A DNA stretch of 64,000 nucleotides from Sphingobacteriales bacterium (GCA_012270485.1 JAAXIF010000101.1:1-64000); one strand, 5' to 3'. Positions 1 to 8,463 are shown, numbered from the stretch's first letter. Notes: a model not told the origin generated them from the sequence alone. Program-made: numbers and translations.

Positions 1-177
1 GCTTTTTCCCGTTAACTCTAACCAAGAATGGACAACTTTTTGGGGGAGCCTACAGAGGCCCAAAATGTTAATTCCGAGTGATGTACCAAATTTACTTTTG
101 GGTAATGGCAAATCTTGAGCTGTCAATAGACCAACTATTGAAAATGAACAAAAGATGACCATTATTGATTTTTTCAT
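1..177 (-). CDS. Secreted protein of unknown function, 5' end only
   Basis: Fifty-nine codons run from an ATG at 177 off the left edge with no stop. The N-terminus is a classical signal peptide: MKKS, a hydrophobic run (IMVIFCSFSIVGLL) and a TAQ cleavage site, followed by DLPLPKSKFGTSLG. The start is 40 bases after the stop of the membrane protein gene at 217-834, so it may be the third gene of the sigma-factor operon. The visible part shows no recognisable family. Confidence 0.6.
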   Translation of the reverse strand, partial: MKKSIMVIFCSFSIVGLLTAQDLPLPKSKFGTSLGINILGLCRLPQKVVHSWLELTGKS

Positions 178-216
178 TTTTTCTAAATTTAAAGTGATAA
201 TAAGTTGTATTGAATT

Positions 217-834
217 TTAATTATCATCACTGAAATCCTCCCATTCAATCAATGTATCTTCTGTCTCTTCAATATATTTTCCGAACGAAATCTTATGAAA
301 CCATTTCAAACCAAAATATAAAATAGGCATAGTTATAAGAGCTAAAATAATAGCACTTTTAATAACGCTAAAATTAATTACAGGATTATCTTGGGATATT
401 GCATTCTTATCATATATCATCATTGATCCAGCTAGGTAACCCAATGGCATAAATACCATCGACCTCAATTCCAATAGTTGAATTGTTTTTTTAAATAGTT
501 TTATCTGAATTTGAAGTGCTTGAATAATCGATTGATTCCAGTTTTGTGACAATTTTTCAAATTCTAATTTACTTTGGTATAATCGCCAAGTGAAATATCC
601 AGATTGAATAATTAGTATCAACATTAATGAATAAATATATATTGAAGTAAATTGAAAAGTGAGATAGATACATCCCAATATAGAAGCAATGCCAAACCAT
701 GTATTAAACTCAATACTATTCCTCAATTTTAATACCGGGTTGTTGCTATTCCTTAATTTTCTAACATTAAGTTTGCCCGTATCAGCCTTAACATGTTTGC
801 ATTTTATTTCAAGCCATAAATTTTCTATCTCCAT
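217..834 (-). CDS. Membrane protein of unknown function downstream of an ECF sigma factor
   Basis: The product has 205 residues. It has hydrophobic segments at about 45-66, 67-85, 125-140 and 160-178, so probably four membrane passes, with a basic N-terminal stretch and an acidic C-terminal tail (ETEDTLIEWEDFSDDN). It begins 7 bases after the stop of the sigma-factor gene, so the two are very likely co-transcribed. Membrane proteins encoded next to ECF sigma factors are often their regulators. No zinc-binding anti-sigma motif is visible, so that role is only inferred from position. Confidence 0.7.
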   Translation of the reverse strand: MEIENLWLEIKCKHVKADTGKLNVRKLRNSNNPVLKLRNSIEFNTWFGIASILGCIYLTFQFTSIYIYSLMLILIIQSGYFTWRLYQSKLEFEKLSQNWNQSIIQALQIQIKLFKKTIQLLELRSMVFMPLGYLAGSMMIYDKNAISQDNPVINFSVIKSAIILALITMPILYFGLKWFHKISFGKYIEETEDTLIEWEDFSDDN

Positions 835-841
835 GGTTTAT

Positions 842-1312
842 CTATTTAAGATTTAATTTGATATTTTCTTTTATCCTGTGAAGTTTAACCTTGAGATTAT
901 TAGCTTTTACACCAATAAATTCTGCAATTTCTTGATTTGTAAAACCATCCAGATGCATTGTGATAATAGTTTTGTTTAGTGGATTTAGCCCTCTGATATA
1001 TTGGTAGAGTTGTTCTGCATTGTCATTAGTCAATTCTTCACTATTATTATTTGAATCAGCAATTTCCAAATTGACCTTTATGAACTTTTCATTCTTTCTT
1101 TTAAATGTTAATATGGTATACAAACTGACTTTGTAAAGCCATGTATTAAAAGATGATTTTTGAAGGAATTTATCCTTCCCTTTCCAAGCCTGATATATGA
1201 TTTCCTGTTTGAGATCTTCTTTTTCTATCTTATCCTGCACATATAGATTTAGTAAATAGTTGATAGTAGCTTGATTCGAATTGATCAAACCTATAAATTC
1301 TGAATCTGTCAT
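842..1312 (-). CDS. ECF-type RNA polymerase sigma factor
   Basis: The product has 156 residues, the usual size of an extracytoplasmic-function sigma factor. Region 2 lies at about 15-80 (DLKQEIIYQAWKG, then FNTWLYKVSLYTI). Region 4 lies at about 103-156 (LNPLNKTIITMHLDGFTNQEIAEFIGV is the helix-turn-helix, followed by a basic helix). Such proteins direct RNA polymerase to a small regulon in response to an envelope signal. It heads a tight minus-strand cluster with the membrane protein at 217-834. Region 2 lacks the strict acidic spacing of classical ECFs but the overall pattern is clear. Confidence 0.85.
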   Translation of the reverse strand: MTDSEFIGLINSNQATINYLLNLYVQDKIEKEDLKQEIIYQAWKGKDKFLQKSSFNTWLYKVSLYTILTFKRKNEKFIKVNLEIADSNNNSEELTNDNAEQLYQYIRGLNPLNKTIITMHLDGFTNQEIAEFIGVKANNLKVKLHRIKENIKLNLK

Positions 1313-1534
1313 TTTTACTCTGTATTTAGCAACTCAACAATTTCCGGTTAAATTCAAATGTAATTAGTGACATATTCATATCATAAGTTACACTTTATAC
1401 GAAAAATATTTTTTCCATCTTGAGTCAATTTTATTTCTAATTATCAATAAGTTGCAGAGGTCTAAAAAGAAAAAAGGAATTCTTAGGAATGAAAAAGATG
1501 CAACTACCCTAATTCACTGATAGACAAAGAAAAA

Positions 1535-1556
1535 GCCATTCGCTGCGGCGAATGGC
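1535..1556 (-). terminator. Intrinsic terminator behind the tRNA-like remnant
   Basis: A perfect 9-bp stem (GCCATTCGC with GCGAATGGC, 4-base loop) is followed on the minus strand by GGCTTTTTCTTTG. It lies directly downstream of the tRNA-like 3' end at 1567-1590 and looks like that gene's original terminator. The rest of the 361-base gap 1313-1673 holds no gene that I can see. Confidence 0.7.
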
Positions 1557-1566
1557 TTGTAAAGTG

Positions 1567-1590
1567 TGGCTCCCCTTAATGGACTTGAAC
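1567..1590 (-). pseudogene. 3' end of a tRNA-Asn-like gene, probable attachment-site remnant
   Basis: Read on the minus strand this segment has a T-loop (TTCAAGT), the 3' half of a T-stem (CCATT), a 7-base acceptor strand (AAGGGGA), a G discriminator and an encoded CCA. G73 and the A-G-rich acceptor strand fit bacterial tRNA-Asn. Upstream (1591 onward) the sequence stops matching a tRNA inside the T-arm, and no body with D-arm or anticodon follows. Breaks at the T-arm are typical of integration by tyrosine recombinases, so this is likely one end of an inserted element. The Asn identity is inferred from the acceptor end only. Confidence 0.6.
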
Positions 1591-1673
1591 AAATATGATC
1601 TAGATCAACAACTTACATGGGTTTTAAATAGGTAACATATTAACTTTTACGAGTATCTTACCCTGCTATTAAT

Positions 1674-2120
1674 TCATTTTGACGAGTCAGCGAAGGAATA
1701 AAATGTTTTTGGTGTAATAATTATGTGATCGAGTACATTAATATCCAAATACTTACATGCTTCTCTAATTTTATTTGTAAGCTCTTGATCAGTGTTTGAT
1801 GGATTTAGATTACCCGAAGGGTGGTTATGCGATAAGATTATACTTGTTGCAGCAATTTTGAGTGCAACCGATACAATAAGTCTGGGATCTGCTATAGTTC
1901 CAGTCAATCCCCCAACGGATGCTTCATATACCCCAATTACATTATGCGCCCGATTAAGATAAGCTACAACAAATCTTTCTTGTAATGATATGGTTTCTTG
2001 CGGGTAGAAATCTTTTAGCAATTGGTACGCGTCTTCTGAGCATGAAATCTTATTGCCAAGTGTCTTTTTGGGAATATAACTTACTTGAATTTCTGCTGCT
2101 GATTGAGTGAGTTCTTTCAT
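1674..2120 (-). CDS. RadC-like JAB/MPN domain protein
   Basis: The product has 148 residues and consists of little more than the RadC JAB/MPN metalloprotease-like domain. The metal-binding signature SHNHPSGNLNPSNTD sits at about 97-111. The N-terminal helix-hairpin-helix part of chromosomal RadC is absent. Short RadC proteins of this kind are common on integrated elements in Bacteroidota. Their biochemical role is unresolved despite the old DNA repair name. It is the last recognisable gene before the tRNA-like remnant, with a 45-base gap to the upstream ATPase gene. Confidence 0.85.
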   Translation of the reverse strand: MKELTQSAAEIQVSYIPKKTLGNKISCSEDAYQLLKDFYPQETISLQERFVVAYLNRAHNVIGVYEASVGGLTGTIADPRLIVSVALKIAATSIILSHNHPSGNLNPSNTDQELTNKIREACKYLDINVLDHIIITPKTFYSFADSSK

Positions 2121-2165
2121 AATTAATGTTTTGAAAAATCCCCCACCAAATGGCAGGGGACCTAA

Positions 2166-3038
2166 TTAGATAATTCCGTTTTTGTGAACGGGTAATTGAC
2201 TTAATAACTTTCGATCATCATCTGCTTTGATAATGAGCTTTCTTTTTTGACTTTCGAATTCTGGCTTTAGACTCTGCTGAAACTGAGGGAACATCTTGTA
2301 AAGGGTAAGTAACTCTTGCATGGATTTGCATTCGCCAATACGATCTTGCACATCACTTGAATTGATATCAGATCCTGATTGACACCATTCTAAGATGGAC
2401 TTTCCTACATCAGCCGAAAGCTTCATTTCAGGTTTACCAAAGAATAATCCGGTCCTGTCTTTAGAGGCTATGGCATTGTTTTTCATATCTAGATCAAACA
2501 CCAAGGTCATCTCGTAGTCAAGGCCTTCTCTTTGGACCGATTTCAGCCCAACTTTTTCTGGCGCTACTCGACCATTTTTGTCATTTAGAACGTAATCCTG
2601 TTTGGTGCGAACTGTTGAAATCACATGAAACGGTGTCTGAAGAATCTTCTGTACAAATGCATTGTGTCTTGGAGTAACCTTGTTCCAGTTTGTAAAGGAG
2701 TTCCCTTGTAAGGAAGAATGATACTCAAGCAAATTTTCCCACTCGTGTGTAACGGAATCAATGATTACCACCTCCATTTCTGCTTTCTGACACACATCTA
2801 ACGCCTGGATGTATTTCTCAGGAGTAAAAGGACCGGTCAGATTTAGTACTTTGAATGCACCCAAGTGAGCGTACAATTCAGCTGAGTGATTCTCAGTATC
2901 AATGACTGCAACTTTACCAAAATCATTGCATAATCCAAAAGCTATCAGCAACGCTGAATATGTTTTACCTGAACCAGATGGTCCCTGTAATGACATTTTA
3001 ATTTTTGCTCTTTTTCTTTCTGCTGTTTGTAATTGCAT
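2166..3038 (-). CDS. P-loop ATPase, Sak4/RecA-like recombination protein
   Basis: I start the gene at the ATG at 3038, giving 290 residues; the reading frame stays open 25 codons further up, but those codons do not look native. Walker A is GPSGSGKT at about 19-26 and Walker B is EVVIIDSVTHEW near 110. An arginine-rich step (VISTVRTKQDYV) follows near 160. This matches the phage AAA/RecA-like ATPase family that includes Sak4, single-strand annealing or recombinase proteins encoded near single-strand binding proteins. The neighbour at 3214-3564 could be such a partner. The Sak4 label is by motif and context. Confidence 0.7.
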   Translation of the reverse strand: MQLQTAERKRAKIKMSLQGPSGSGKTYSALLIAFGLCNDFGKVAVIDTENHSAELYAHLGAFKVLNLTGPFTPEKYIQALDVCQKAEMEVVIIDSVTHEWENLLEYHSSLQGNSFTNWNKVTPRHNAFVQKILQTPFHVISTVRTKQDYVLNDKNGRVAPEKVGLKSVQREGLDYEMTLVFDLDMKNNAIASKDRTGLFFGKPEMKLSADVGKSILEWCQSGSDINSSDVQDRIGECKSMQELLTLYKMFPQFQQSLKPEFESQKRKLIIKADDDRKLLSQLPVHKNGII

Positions 3039-3213
3039 AAGTTTAAACTTTAAATGTTTAGAAATAAAAAGAGGACCGGTTGAAACCAGCCCCCTGTTAT
3101 CCATCAACCACAACTGCCAAGACGCTACGAACTACTTGTAGCGATTGATGGTGTTGTGTGTCCTACACTTGGTCGTGTGGGTCCGAGCAGTGTTTTGTGA
3201 TTGGGTGGATAAT

Positions 3214-3564
3214 CTAGATAGAAGCAACTTCATGGACTCTTGTGTGTCCAATTGCATTTTCCACTTTGCTATCCTGAGAATATGCATATGAATGCTGCAG
3301 CTTCATTAGCTCTCCTGTTCTTGGGTTAACGAAGTCGTAAGGCTCAGTTATGACCTTTACAACCTCTCCAGGAAGCTTTTGACCAATCATTGCCTCTGCA
3401 ACAATTGCATTGAAAGTGCTGGGAATTGAGCACTTACGTACAGTCGCGTAATAGCGACCAGTTGTGCTGCTTTGAATCAACTCAACGCCACCTGTGATTT
3501 CAAGGGCAATGAATGTGGAACCGTCTTTACGTGTTCTTTCTGCGTAACCTGTTACTGTTACCAT
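3214..3564 (-). CDS. Small conserved-looking protein, possibly an OB-fold DNA-binding protein
   Basis: The ATG at 3564 gives 116 residues starting MVTVTGYAERTRKDG; the frame stays open 48 codons further but that part looks non-coding. The product is rich in beta-type segments (TVTGYAERT, TFIALEITGG, YYATVRKCSIP, EVVKVITEPYDFV), compatible with a single OB-like barrel. It lies just upstream of the Sak4-like ATPase gene in the same direction, a position where phages and elements encode single-strand binding proteins. The binding role is inference. The 175 bases between its stop and the ATPase start hold no gene. Confidence 0.55.
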   Translation of the reverse strand: MVTVTGYAERTRKDGSTFIALEITGGVELIQSSTTGRYYATVRKCSIPSTFNAIVAEAMIGQKLPGEVVKVITEPYDFVNPRTGELMKLQHSYAYSQDSKVENAIGHTRVHEVASI

Positions 3565-4064
3565 CGTTTGTTTTTTAAATTGTGATGAAATGGATGTTTG
3601 GAATCTACCATTAGTCTTGAATAGATACAGTTGTGCACCACTGCAAATGTTTATTGACCTTTGGAAGTAAGTTGTATGTAAAGGGAGCATGTTGGGTAGT
3701 ACAAACACTACTGCTCCATAACTTTATTTGAGTCTGGGGTTAGATAGAGGATTTAGGAAAGTAGATGTGAGGGGGGATGCGGAGCTTCAAGAAAGAGGGG
3801 GGGTAGGTTATGGGGGAACCTATCAAAGACTCGAATATAAATATCCTGAAGATGATTAATATATCGGCATTGTTGAAAATTGCGTAATAAAGTTTACTGC
3901 TCCTAAGACTTAGATTAAATTATAGCTATCTTATCCGTTATGCATACTATTTTTTGCTAATATCTATTTACAAAATAAATTGTAGAGGTAGAATTACTCC
4001 TCATATAAACACACTTAAGCAATTTCATTTTTCATTAGTTAAATCAAATTTCATCCTCCTGATC

Positions 4065-4137
4065 ACTTAACTGACTTAACTAGGTTAACTAAGGAACTAA
4101 TTATCAAATTCAGTTAATCGAATTAAGTCAGTTAAGT
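4065..4137. repeat. 15-bp inverted repeat inside a GTTAA-rich block
   Basis: ACTTAACTGACTTAA at 4065-4079 is exactly complementary to the right arm at 4123-4137, with 43 bases between. The interval and flanks carry further copies of the core (GGTTAACT at 4083-4090, CAGTTAAT at 4111-4118, GTTTAACTGG around 4157). No T-run follows either arm, so a terminator is unlikely. It lies in a 594-base gene-free gap (3565-4158) directly downstream of the RepA-like gene, where an origin or operator would fit. The rest of the gap has only G-tracts at 3736-3816. Confidence 0.6.
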
Positions 4138-4158
4138 AGTACAGAGGTTGACTTACGT

Positions 4159-5220
4159 TTAACTGGGAAGATTAAGTTTGTAATTTCCTTTCTCCGGTTT
4201 AATAATTATTCCGTTCTTTTCTAGGCGCTTTAATGCAGCATGAAGAGTGGGTCTGGTCATAATTCCAGTGTTAACTAGCCGAGCATATAAATCTGCTGTC
4301 TTTATAAGAATTAAAGGATCTCCATTTGTCAACTCACTGAAATGAGTCTGTAAAGTGATATCACTTCCAAATGTTTCATTGGCTGTTGATGAAGACGATA
4401 GGATATCCGATTCATAAACCTCCTCTTCAGCTACTATCATTTGATTTGAGTCAATCGAAAACTTAAGGACAAATTCTGAGTCATCTGGCCAATAACGGTA
4501 GGCAACATCTTTGAGGTATCGAATATTCTGTGTACTTCGATTAACACCAATCATAAAGTCCATCTCTTGACCAATGACACGTGATCCTGCCATAGTAGCA
4601 ATTGTTATAGGTCGATCATCCATTTTCTGTGAATGGTGAATTAAAACTAGTGCTATGTTGTGCTTGTGTGCCATTTCCCTAAAACGTTTCATCAGGCTTG
4701 TAGAAACTGCCGAGTCTTCGATTGAATCTGTTGTTGTCCTTGTTACTGAGTCAATCATCACAAAGCCAGGTTTTACCCTTTCAATTTCGGCATCCAGCAA
4801 TTCCCACTGTTCCTCTGTTGTTATATACCTGGCAAACGAATCATCAACCACATATACATTTTCACTCCAGGTCGGGTCCAAATTATACTTACTTGTAAAT
4901 GCTTCCATTTGTCTAACGTTTCTGACAGTCCTACTTCTGTAGTACTCTTCCAAGCTGACTAGCAGCACTCTTCTGTTAACACAGTTGAGATCATCATTTA
5001 GAAAACGTGTAAGCCCAGCAGCAATGCTAAAAGCAAGATTTTCAACCAGCGTTGTTTTGCCGGATTTTGAAGGACCAAAGAAGCATCCAAGGCTTGGGCG
5101 TATAATCCCTCTGAAAATTCTAGGAGGCTCTGGTAATCCCTCAAGTTTTGCCGACATGCAGTCCAGTGTTAATGCAGGTCCTGTGCAATTATCTATTGTT
5201 TTTTCTATTGTCTCTTTCAT
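4159..5220 (-). CDS. RepA-like hexameric-helicase-type ATPase (AAA_25 family)
   Basis: The product has about 353 residues from the ATG at 5220; ATGs at 5229 and 5238 are also possible. Walker A is GPSKSGKTTL near 48-57 and Walker B is GFVMIDSVTRTT near 150. A conserved IALVLIHHSQK follows near 195, then a C-terminal winged-helix-like segment (LLSSS to the end, with TRPTLHAALKRLEKNG). This is the RepA/AAA_25 replication ATPase architecture of plasmids and integrative elements. The chosen start overlaps the upstream gene's stop by one base (TAATG), which suggests translational coupling. Likely role: replication or mobilisation of the element. Confidence 0.75.
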   Translation of the reverse strand: MKETIEKTIDNCTGPALTLDCMSAKLEGLPEPPRIFRGIIRPSLGCFFGPSKSGKTTLVENLAFSIAAGLTRFLNDDLNCVNRRVLLVSLEEYYRSRTVRNVRQMEAFTSKYNLDPTWSENVYVVDDSFARYITTEEQWELLDAEIERVKPGFVMIDSVTRTTTDSIEDSAVSTSLMKRFREMAHKHNIALVLIHHSQKMDDRPITIATMAGSRVIGQEMDFMIGVNRSTQNIRYLKDVAYRYWPDDSEFVLKFSIDSNQMIVAEEEVYESDILSSSSTANETFGSDITLQTHFSELTNGDPLILIKTADLYARLVNTGIMTRPTLHAALKRLEKNGIIIKPEKGNYKLNLPS

Positions 5221-5513
5221 TATGAACATGGTTTGCATTTATGAAATTCTTCAAATACTATTCTTTCCAGTGCCTCGAGGCCCTTTATTTTTACCCGGGT
5301 TACGTTTACAGTAAAAGGCGGATTTGCCTTGTGTATTGTCTTCGTAGATAATTCAAACCATCCCCAGTCGCAGTATTTTTGGTATGGATCATTATTATTC
5401 ATTAAATACTTTTTCTCTCTCAACCAGGCAGCGAATTTTTTCTCGCCCCCTGGGAATTTTGTAATCTTTGCCGTTTGTTGTAATGAAAATGTGGTAGCGG
5501 ATTTAGTTTTCAT
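5220..5513 (-). CDS. Phage antirepressor KilAC (ANT)-domain-like small protein
   Basis: The product has 97 residues. The pattern FSLQQTAKITKF, then FAAWLREKKYLMNNNDPYQKY, WGWFEL and NVTRVKIKGLEAL follows the C-terminal KilAC/ANT domain of phage antirepressors, a winged-helix DNA-binding module. Here the domain stands alone. It is translationally coupled to the RepA-like gene through a TAATG overlap at 5220. A regulatory or replication-accessory role in the element is plausible but not shown. Confidence 0.65.
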   Translation of the reverse strand: MKTKSATTFSLQQTAKITKFPGGEKKFAAWLREKKYLMNNNDPYQKYCDWGWFELSTKTIHKANPPFTVNVTRVKIKGLEALERIVFEEFHKCKPCS

Positions 5514-5519
5514 GATTTT

Positions 5520-5786
5520 TTAATTAACTGAAAAAATATTTGGGTGTATTTTGACTGTACCTGTTTTCAAAAAGCGATCTAGTATAATTAATACGCTTTC
5601 ATCTTCAAGCGGAATAATTCTATTCGCTTCGCATCCTAAAGAGATAGGATCTCCGACTGCCAAAAGGGAATAATGGTCGATTTCCATGTCAGCATATTCA
5701 GTGCTGCAATCATAGATTGCGAAGTACCCATGTTCCTTGTAAAATTGTAGTAACTGATTTGCAGATTTAAATCTTAGTTTTTGCAT
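5520..5786 (-). CDS. Small protein of unknown function in the element
   Basis: The product has 88 residues and starts MQKLRFKSANQLLQFY. It is acidic overall, without membrane segments or recognisable motifs. Its stop is 6 bases before the KilAC-like start, so it is part of the same minus-strand operon. I do not recognise the family. Confidence 0.6.
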   Translation of the reverse strand: MQKLRFKSANQLLQFYKEHGYFAIYDCSTEYADMEIDHYSLLAVGDPISLGCEANRIIPLEDESVLIILDRFLKTGTVKIHPNIFSVN

Positions 5787-5876
5787 GTTTTTGTTTTTAT
5801 GATTTTAAATGATAGAAAATTCAAGAATTTTAGAATCTGAGATATCTATACAAATTTGTTTTCTTAATCACATTAC

Positions 5877-6143
5877 CTATTTGGTAGTTGCAGTTGTTGC
5901 ATTATCAAGATCTGATTTTCTGTAAAGCAGCCTGCTGCCAATCCTTTGCCCACGTATTCGCCCTTTCTTAGTATGGGTATGAAGAGTTCCAAGGCTGATA
6001 TCTAAGTATTCTGCGGCCTGCTTTCTATTATACAGCGAGTCTTTTGTGGGTTCTGCTGATTTTTTATCAGACAGTACTTTCTGAATTGCTCGCTCAATGA
6101 TCTCTTCTAGTTCTTTAGCTGACTCTATGTTGAATACAATCAT
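5877..6143 (-). CDS. Excisionase-type helix-turn-helix protein
   Basis: The product has 88 residues: an N-terminal helix (SAKELEEIIERAIQKVLSD), then a MerR/Xis-like helix-turn-helix (LYNRKQAAEYLDISLGTLHT) and a wing (KGRIRGQRIGSRLLYRKSDLD). This is the helix-turn-helix_17 layout of excisionases and small regulators on Bacteroidota elements. It probably controls excision together with the integrase at 7076-8350 or represses the downstream replication genes. The 121-base gap upstream (6144-6264) may hold its promoter. Confidence 0.8.
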   Translation of the reverse strand: MIVFNIESAKELEEIIERAIQKVLSDKKSAEPTKDSLYNRKQAAEYLDISLGTLHTHTKKGRIRGQRIGSRLLYRKSDLDNATTATTK

Positions 6144-6264
6144 GTTCTCGTTGTTTACGAGGACGAAAGTAGTATCGCAATTATTTATGGAGAAAGAAAT
6201 TGGCGTTTCCGTTTTCCCAAAAAAATGGGAAAAGAAAGGTTATAAATTAGAAGGCTGTGAAGTA

Positions 6265-7125
6265 TTATTCACTTATAGAATCTGAATTGTTGATTGGAAT
6301 TGTAAGTGGGTTGAACTTAAAATCATGCTGAGTTCTTTCAAGCCTTTTTTTTGAAGCATGAACAACTCTCATTTGCTGCAGATCAAATGCTTTCTTTACT
6401 GCATCATATTTTGCAGCTTGCCCTTTTTTACCTACCAAAGAAAAATGAAAATTACAGAGGTTAGCAAATTGTCGTACGCTTGAAGCATAAGTGGTATCTA
6501 CCCAGTTGTTCTTTTTAAGCGTGGACATGAGTTCAGCAAAATCAGTTGTAGAACCCAACCATTTTATTCTTGGATAGTAACCATCAATTATTTTATCCGC
6601 TTCAATAGAGCTTGGGAATGCTTTAGTACACAATTCGATAAAATGGTATTCTAGTTCATATAAATGATCAACATGCATTTTAATTGATTCTTCGACTAGA
6701 CTTCTTTTACAATCAGAAACATCAATTTTACCAGTAGCAAGCATCAGGCTTTGAATCTCTACAGGTATATATTCTTGATGCCTCTGCAGATATGAATTAA
6801 CAGTTTGCCGTTTGTCCGGAGGAAATATACTCAGTAGCTCACTGACTTTGCTTTTAAATGAAGCAAAAGATTTCTCTTCATCAAAAACAAATGATGGGTC
6901 CATCAGCTGCGAAACAAAATTGCTTTTAAAATCATATTCCTTATTTCCCATCCCTTCCAAAACATCTAATCTTTCTTTGACAGACTGTCGAGCCAGGGAA
7001 TGTATTTTTACATTTGATTCCTTTTTTGATTCAAGCAAGGCAATTATACTTTGGGATAATTCAATTTTCTGTTCCTCAAGACTTTTTATCTTCCCAGCTG
7101 CGTTGGATGATTTTGGCATGATCAA
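6265..7125 (-). CDS. Unknown element protein with an RteC-like C-terminal segment
   Basis: The product has 286 residues (ATG at 7125, or 7119). It is predicted soluble and helical, with a coiled-coil-like N-terminus (SLEEQKIELSQSIIALLESK). The segment IKWLGSTTDFAELMSTLKKN at about 185-205 resembles the tryptophan-containing motif of RteC, a regulator of excision in Bacteroides conjugative elements, but the similarity is partial. It overlaps the 3' end of the integrase gene by 50 bases, so the two are co-transcribed. Confidence 0.6.
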   Translation of the reverse strand: MIMPKSSNAAGKIKSLEEQKIELSQSIIALLESKKESNVKIHSLARQSVKERLDVLEGMGNKEYDFKSNFVSQLMDPSFVFDEEKSFASFKSKVSELLSIFPPDKRQTVNSYLQRHQEYIPVEIQSLMLATGKIDVSDCKRSLVEESIKMHVDHLYELEYHFIELCTKAFPSSIEADKIIDGYYPRIKWLGSTTDFAELMSTLKKNNWVDTTYASSVRQFANLCNFHFSLVGKKGQAAKYDAVKKAFDLQQMRVVHASKKRLERTQHDFKFNPLTIPINNSDSISE

Positions 7126-8350
7126 TAGATTTGACTTTAATGTATCGAAGAAATGCTTTTTCTGTTTTATGACCTGATATTGCCATTATAGATAAAGAAG
7201 GCGTTCCTGCAAGATACTCGTTTGAACAAAACGATCTTCGTGCGGTGTGAGTTGAAATTAGCTCATTTTTTTTGAACGTTTGCCGAGCTTTTTTTCCTCC
7301 TTTAGTTATAGACAACTCCACTTCCTCATTAAGCGATGGTATCATGGCAGCAATTTCTTTTAATTCCCTGTTGGTAACTTGATTTACTTTTGCTTTTGGC
7401 AAAATCCCATTATACTTATCGATTATTTTTTTCACCGTCGGATGGATTGGAACGGTTACTGGTTCACCGGTTTTAGCCTGTCTTATCATAATAAATGAAT
7501 CTTTTATTTCACTCGGTTGGATATTTTTAAAATCCCCAAACCTGAGTCCAGTTTTACAACCCAAGACAAACAGATCACGTGTTTTATCGAGCTTCTTATG
7601 CTTGGATAGGTCAAGCTGATAGATCTCTTCAATCTCTTTTTCCGTAAGGTATATTGCGTCCGTCTGTTCCTTTATTACAATAAATCGCTTGTTCTTAAAC
7701 TTCATACTTGTGGTAATCCCGAGTTCAAGAGCTTCATTCAATACTAACTTGATGATTTGAATATGCTTGCCTAAAGAGTTGTTACTATAGTTCTTTTCCT
7801 TAATAAGCCATTCATTGAATTCGTTGTAGAAATTGAGGTCAAAGTCGGTGAACTTCAGTGCAATATTTTTTTCCTTCTCATACAGCAGTACATTATTACA
7901 TATAGTAGAATAAGTTTTGATGGTATTGATGTGGATTGCATGACCTGTTCTGTGATTAGTTCTTATACCAGTCTTAGAGTCATCAATCATTTTTTTAAAG
8001 AATTTGATAAACTCGCCTCGTTCACCTGCTTTTATTACAAGTGGTCGCAGTTTGCTAGAAATTGCCTCCTGTAGTTTTTTTGGATCAGGAGGGTTTAATC
8101 CACTTTCCAGTTCCATTCTTCTAAATGTTGTTCGAATAAAATTATCAATGGTGTTTATGCGCTCATTAAACTCTGGATGTTGGGGGAAAGAACGATTCTC
8201 TATTACTCGTTGACGTCTCGAACTCCAATGTGCCGGCTTAATGAATTCATTGATATAAACCTTGACCTTGTTTCCATTATAACAGATGCGGCAAAAAATT
8301 GGTCTTGGTCCTTTTGACCTGGTGCTTTTGAGGTAATAGCTAATTTTCAT
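7076..8350 (-). CDS. Tyrosine recombinase / site-specific integrase
   Basis: The product has 424 residues in the standard Bacteroidota layout: an N-terminal Arm-type domain (about 1-90), a SAM-like core-binding domain (about 105-210) and a catalytic domain (about 220-420). Catalytic residues are visible: Arg in GCKTGLRFGDF, the box His-x-x-Arg in STHTARRSFC, His in ISGHKTEKAF and the nucleophile Tyr in LRYIKV. It lies 180 bases inside the broken M16 gene, the normal place for an integrase next to its attachment site. It probably inserted and can excise the element. Confidence 0.93.
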   Translation of the reverse strand: MKISYYLKSTRSKGPRPIFCRICYNGNKVKVYINEFIKPAHWSSRRQRVIENRSFPQHPEFNERINTIDNFIRTTFRRMELESGLNPPDPKKLQEAISSKLRPLVIKAGERGEFIKFFKKMIDDSKTGIRTNHRTGHAIHINTIKTYSTICNNVLLYEKEKNIALKFTDFDLNFYNEFNEWLIKEKNYSNNSLGKHIQIIKLVLNEALELGITTSMKFKNKRFIVIKEQTDAIYLTEKEIEEIYQLDLSKHKKLDKTRDLFVLGCKTGLRFGDFKNIQPSEIKDSFIMIRQAKTGEPVTVPIHPTVKKIIDKYNGILPKAKVNQVTNRELKEIAAMIPSLNEEVELSITKGGKKARQTFKKNELISTHTARRSFCSNEYLAGTPSLSIMAISGHKTEKAFLRYIKVKSIDHAKIIQRSWEDKKS

Positions 8351-8400
8351 GGTTTGCAGATTTAATGAATTAATGAAAGAGATTTGTTTTTGTAACCCAA

Positions 8401-8431
8401 GGGTACATTGAGGGGTACACCAGGGGGTACA
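8401..8431. repeat. Three GGGTACA direct repeats with a 12-bp period
   Basis: GGGTACA occurs at 8401, 8413 and 8425, exactly 12 bases apart, between the integrase start (8350) and the right end of the element. Regularly spaced short direct repeats at this place are typical of recombinase arm sites or excisionase sites. They could also regulate the integrase promoter. Confidence 0.6.
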
Positions 8432-8463
8432 CTTTCCCTGTTTTTATCTGCATTTATTTGAAT

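Noticed and set aside
3039..3113. N-terminal extension of the Sak4-like ATPase frame
   Set aside because: The extra 25 codons lack family character and the ATG at 3038 gives the expected N-terminus before Walker A.
4065..4137. Inverted repeat considered as a transcription terminator for the RepA-like gene
   Set aside because: The loop is 43 bases and there is no T-run after either arm.
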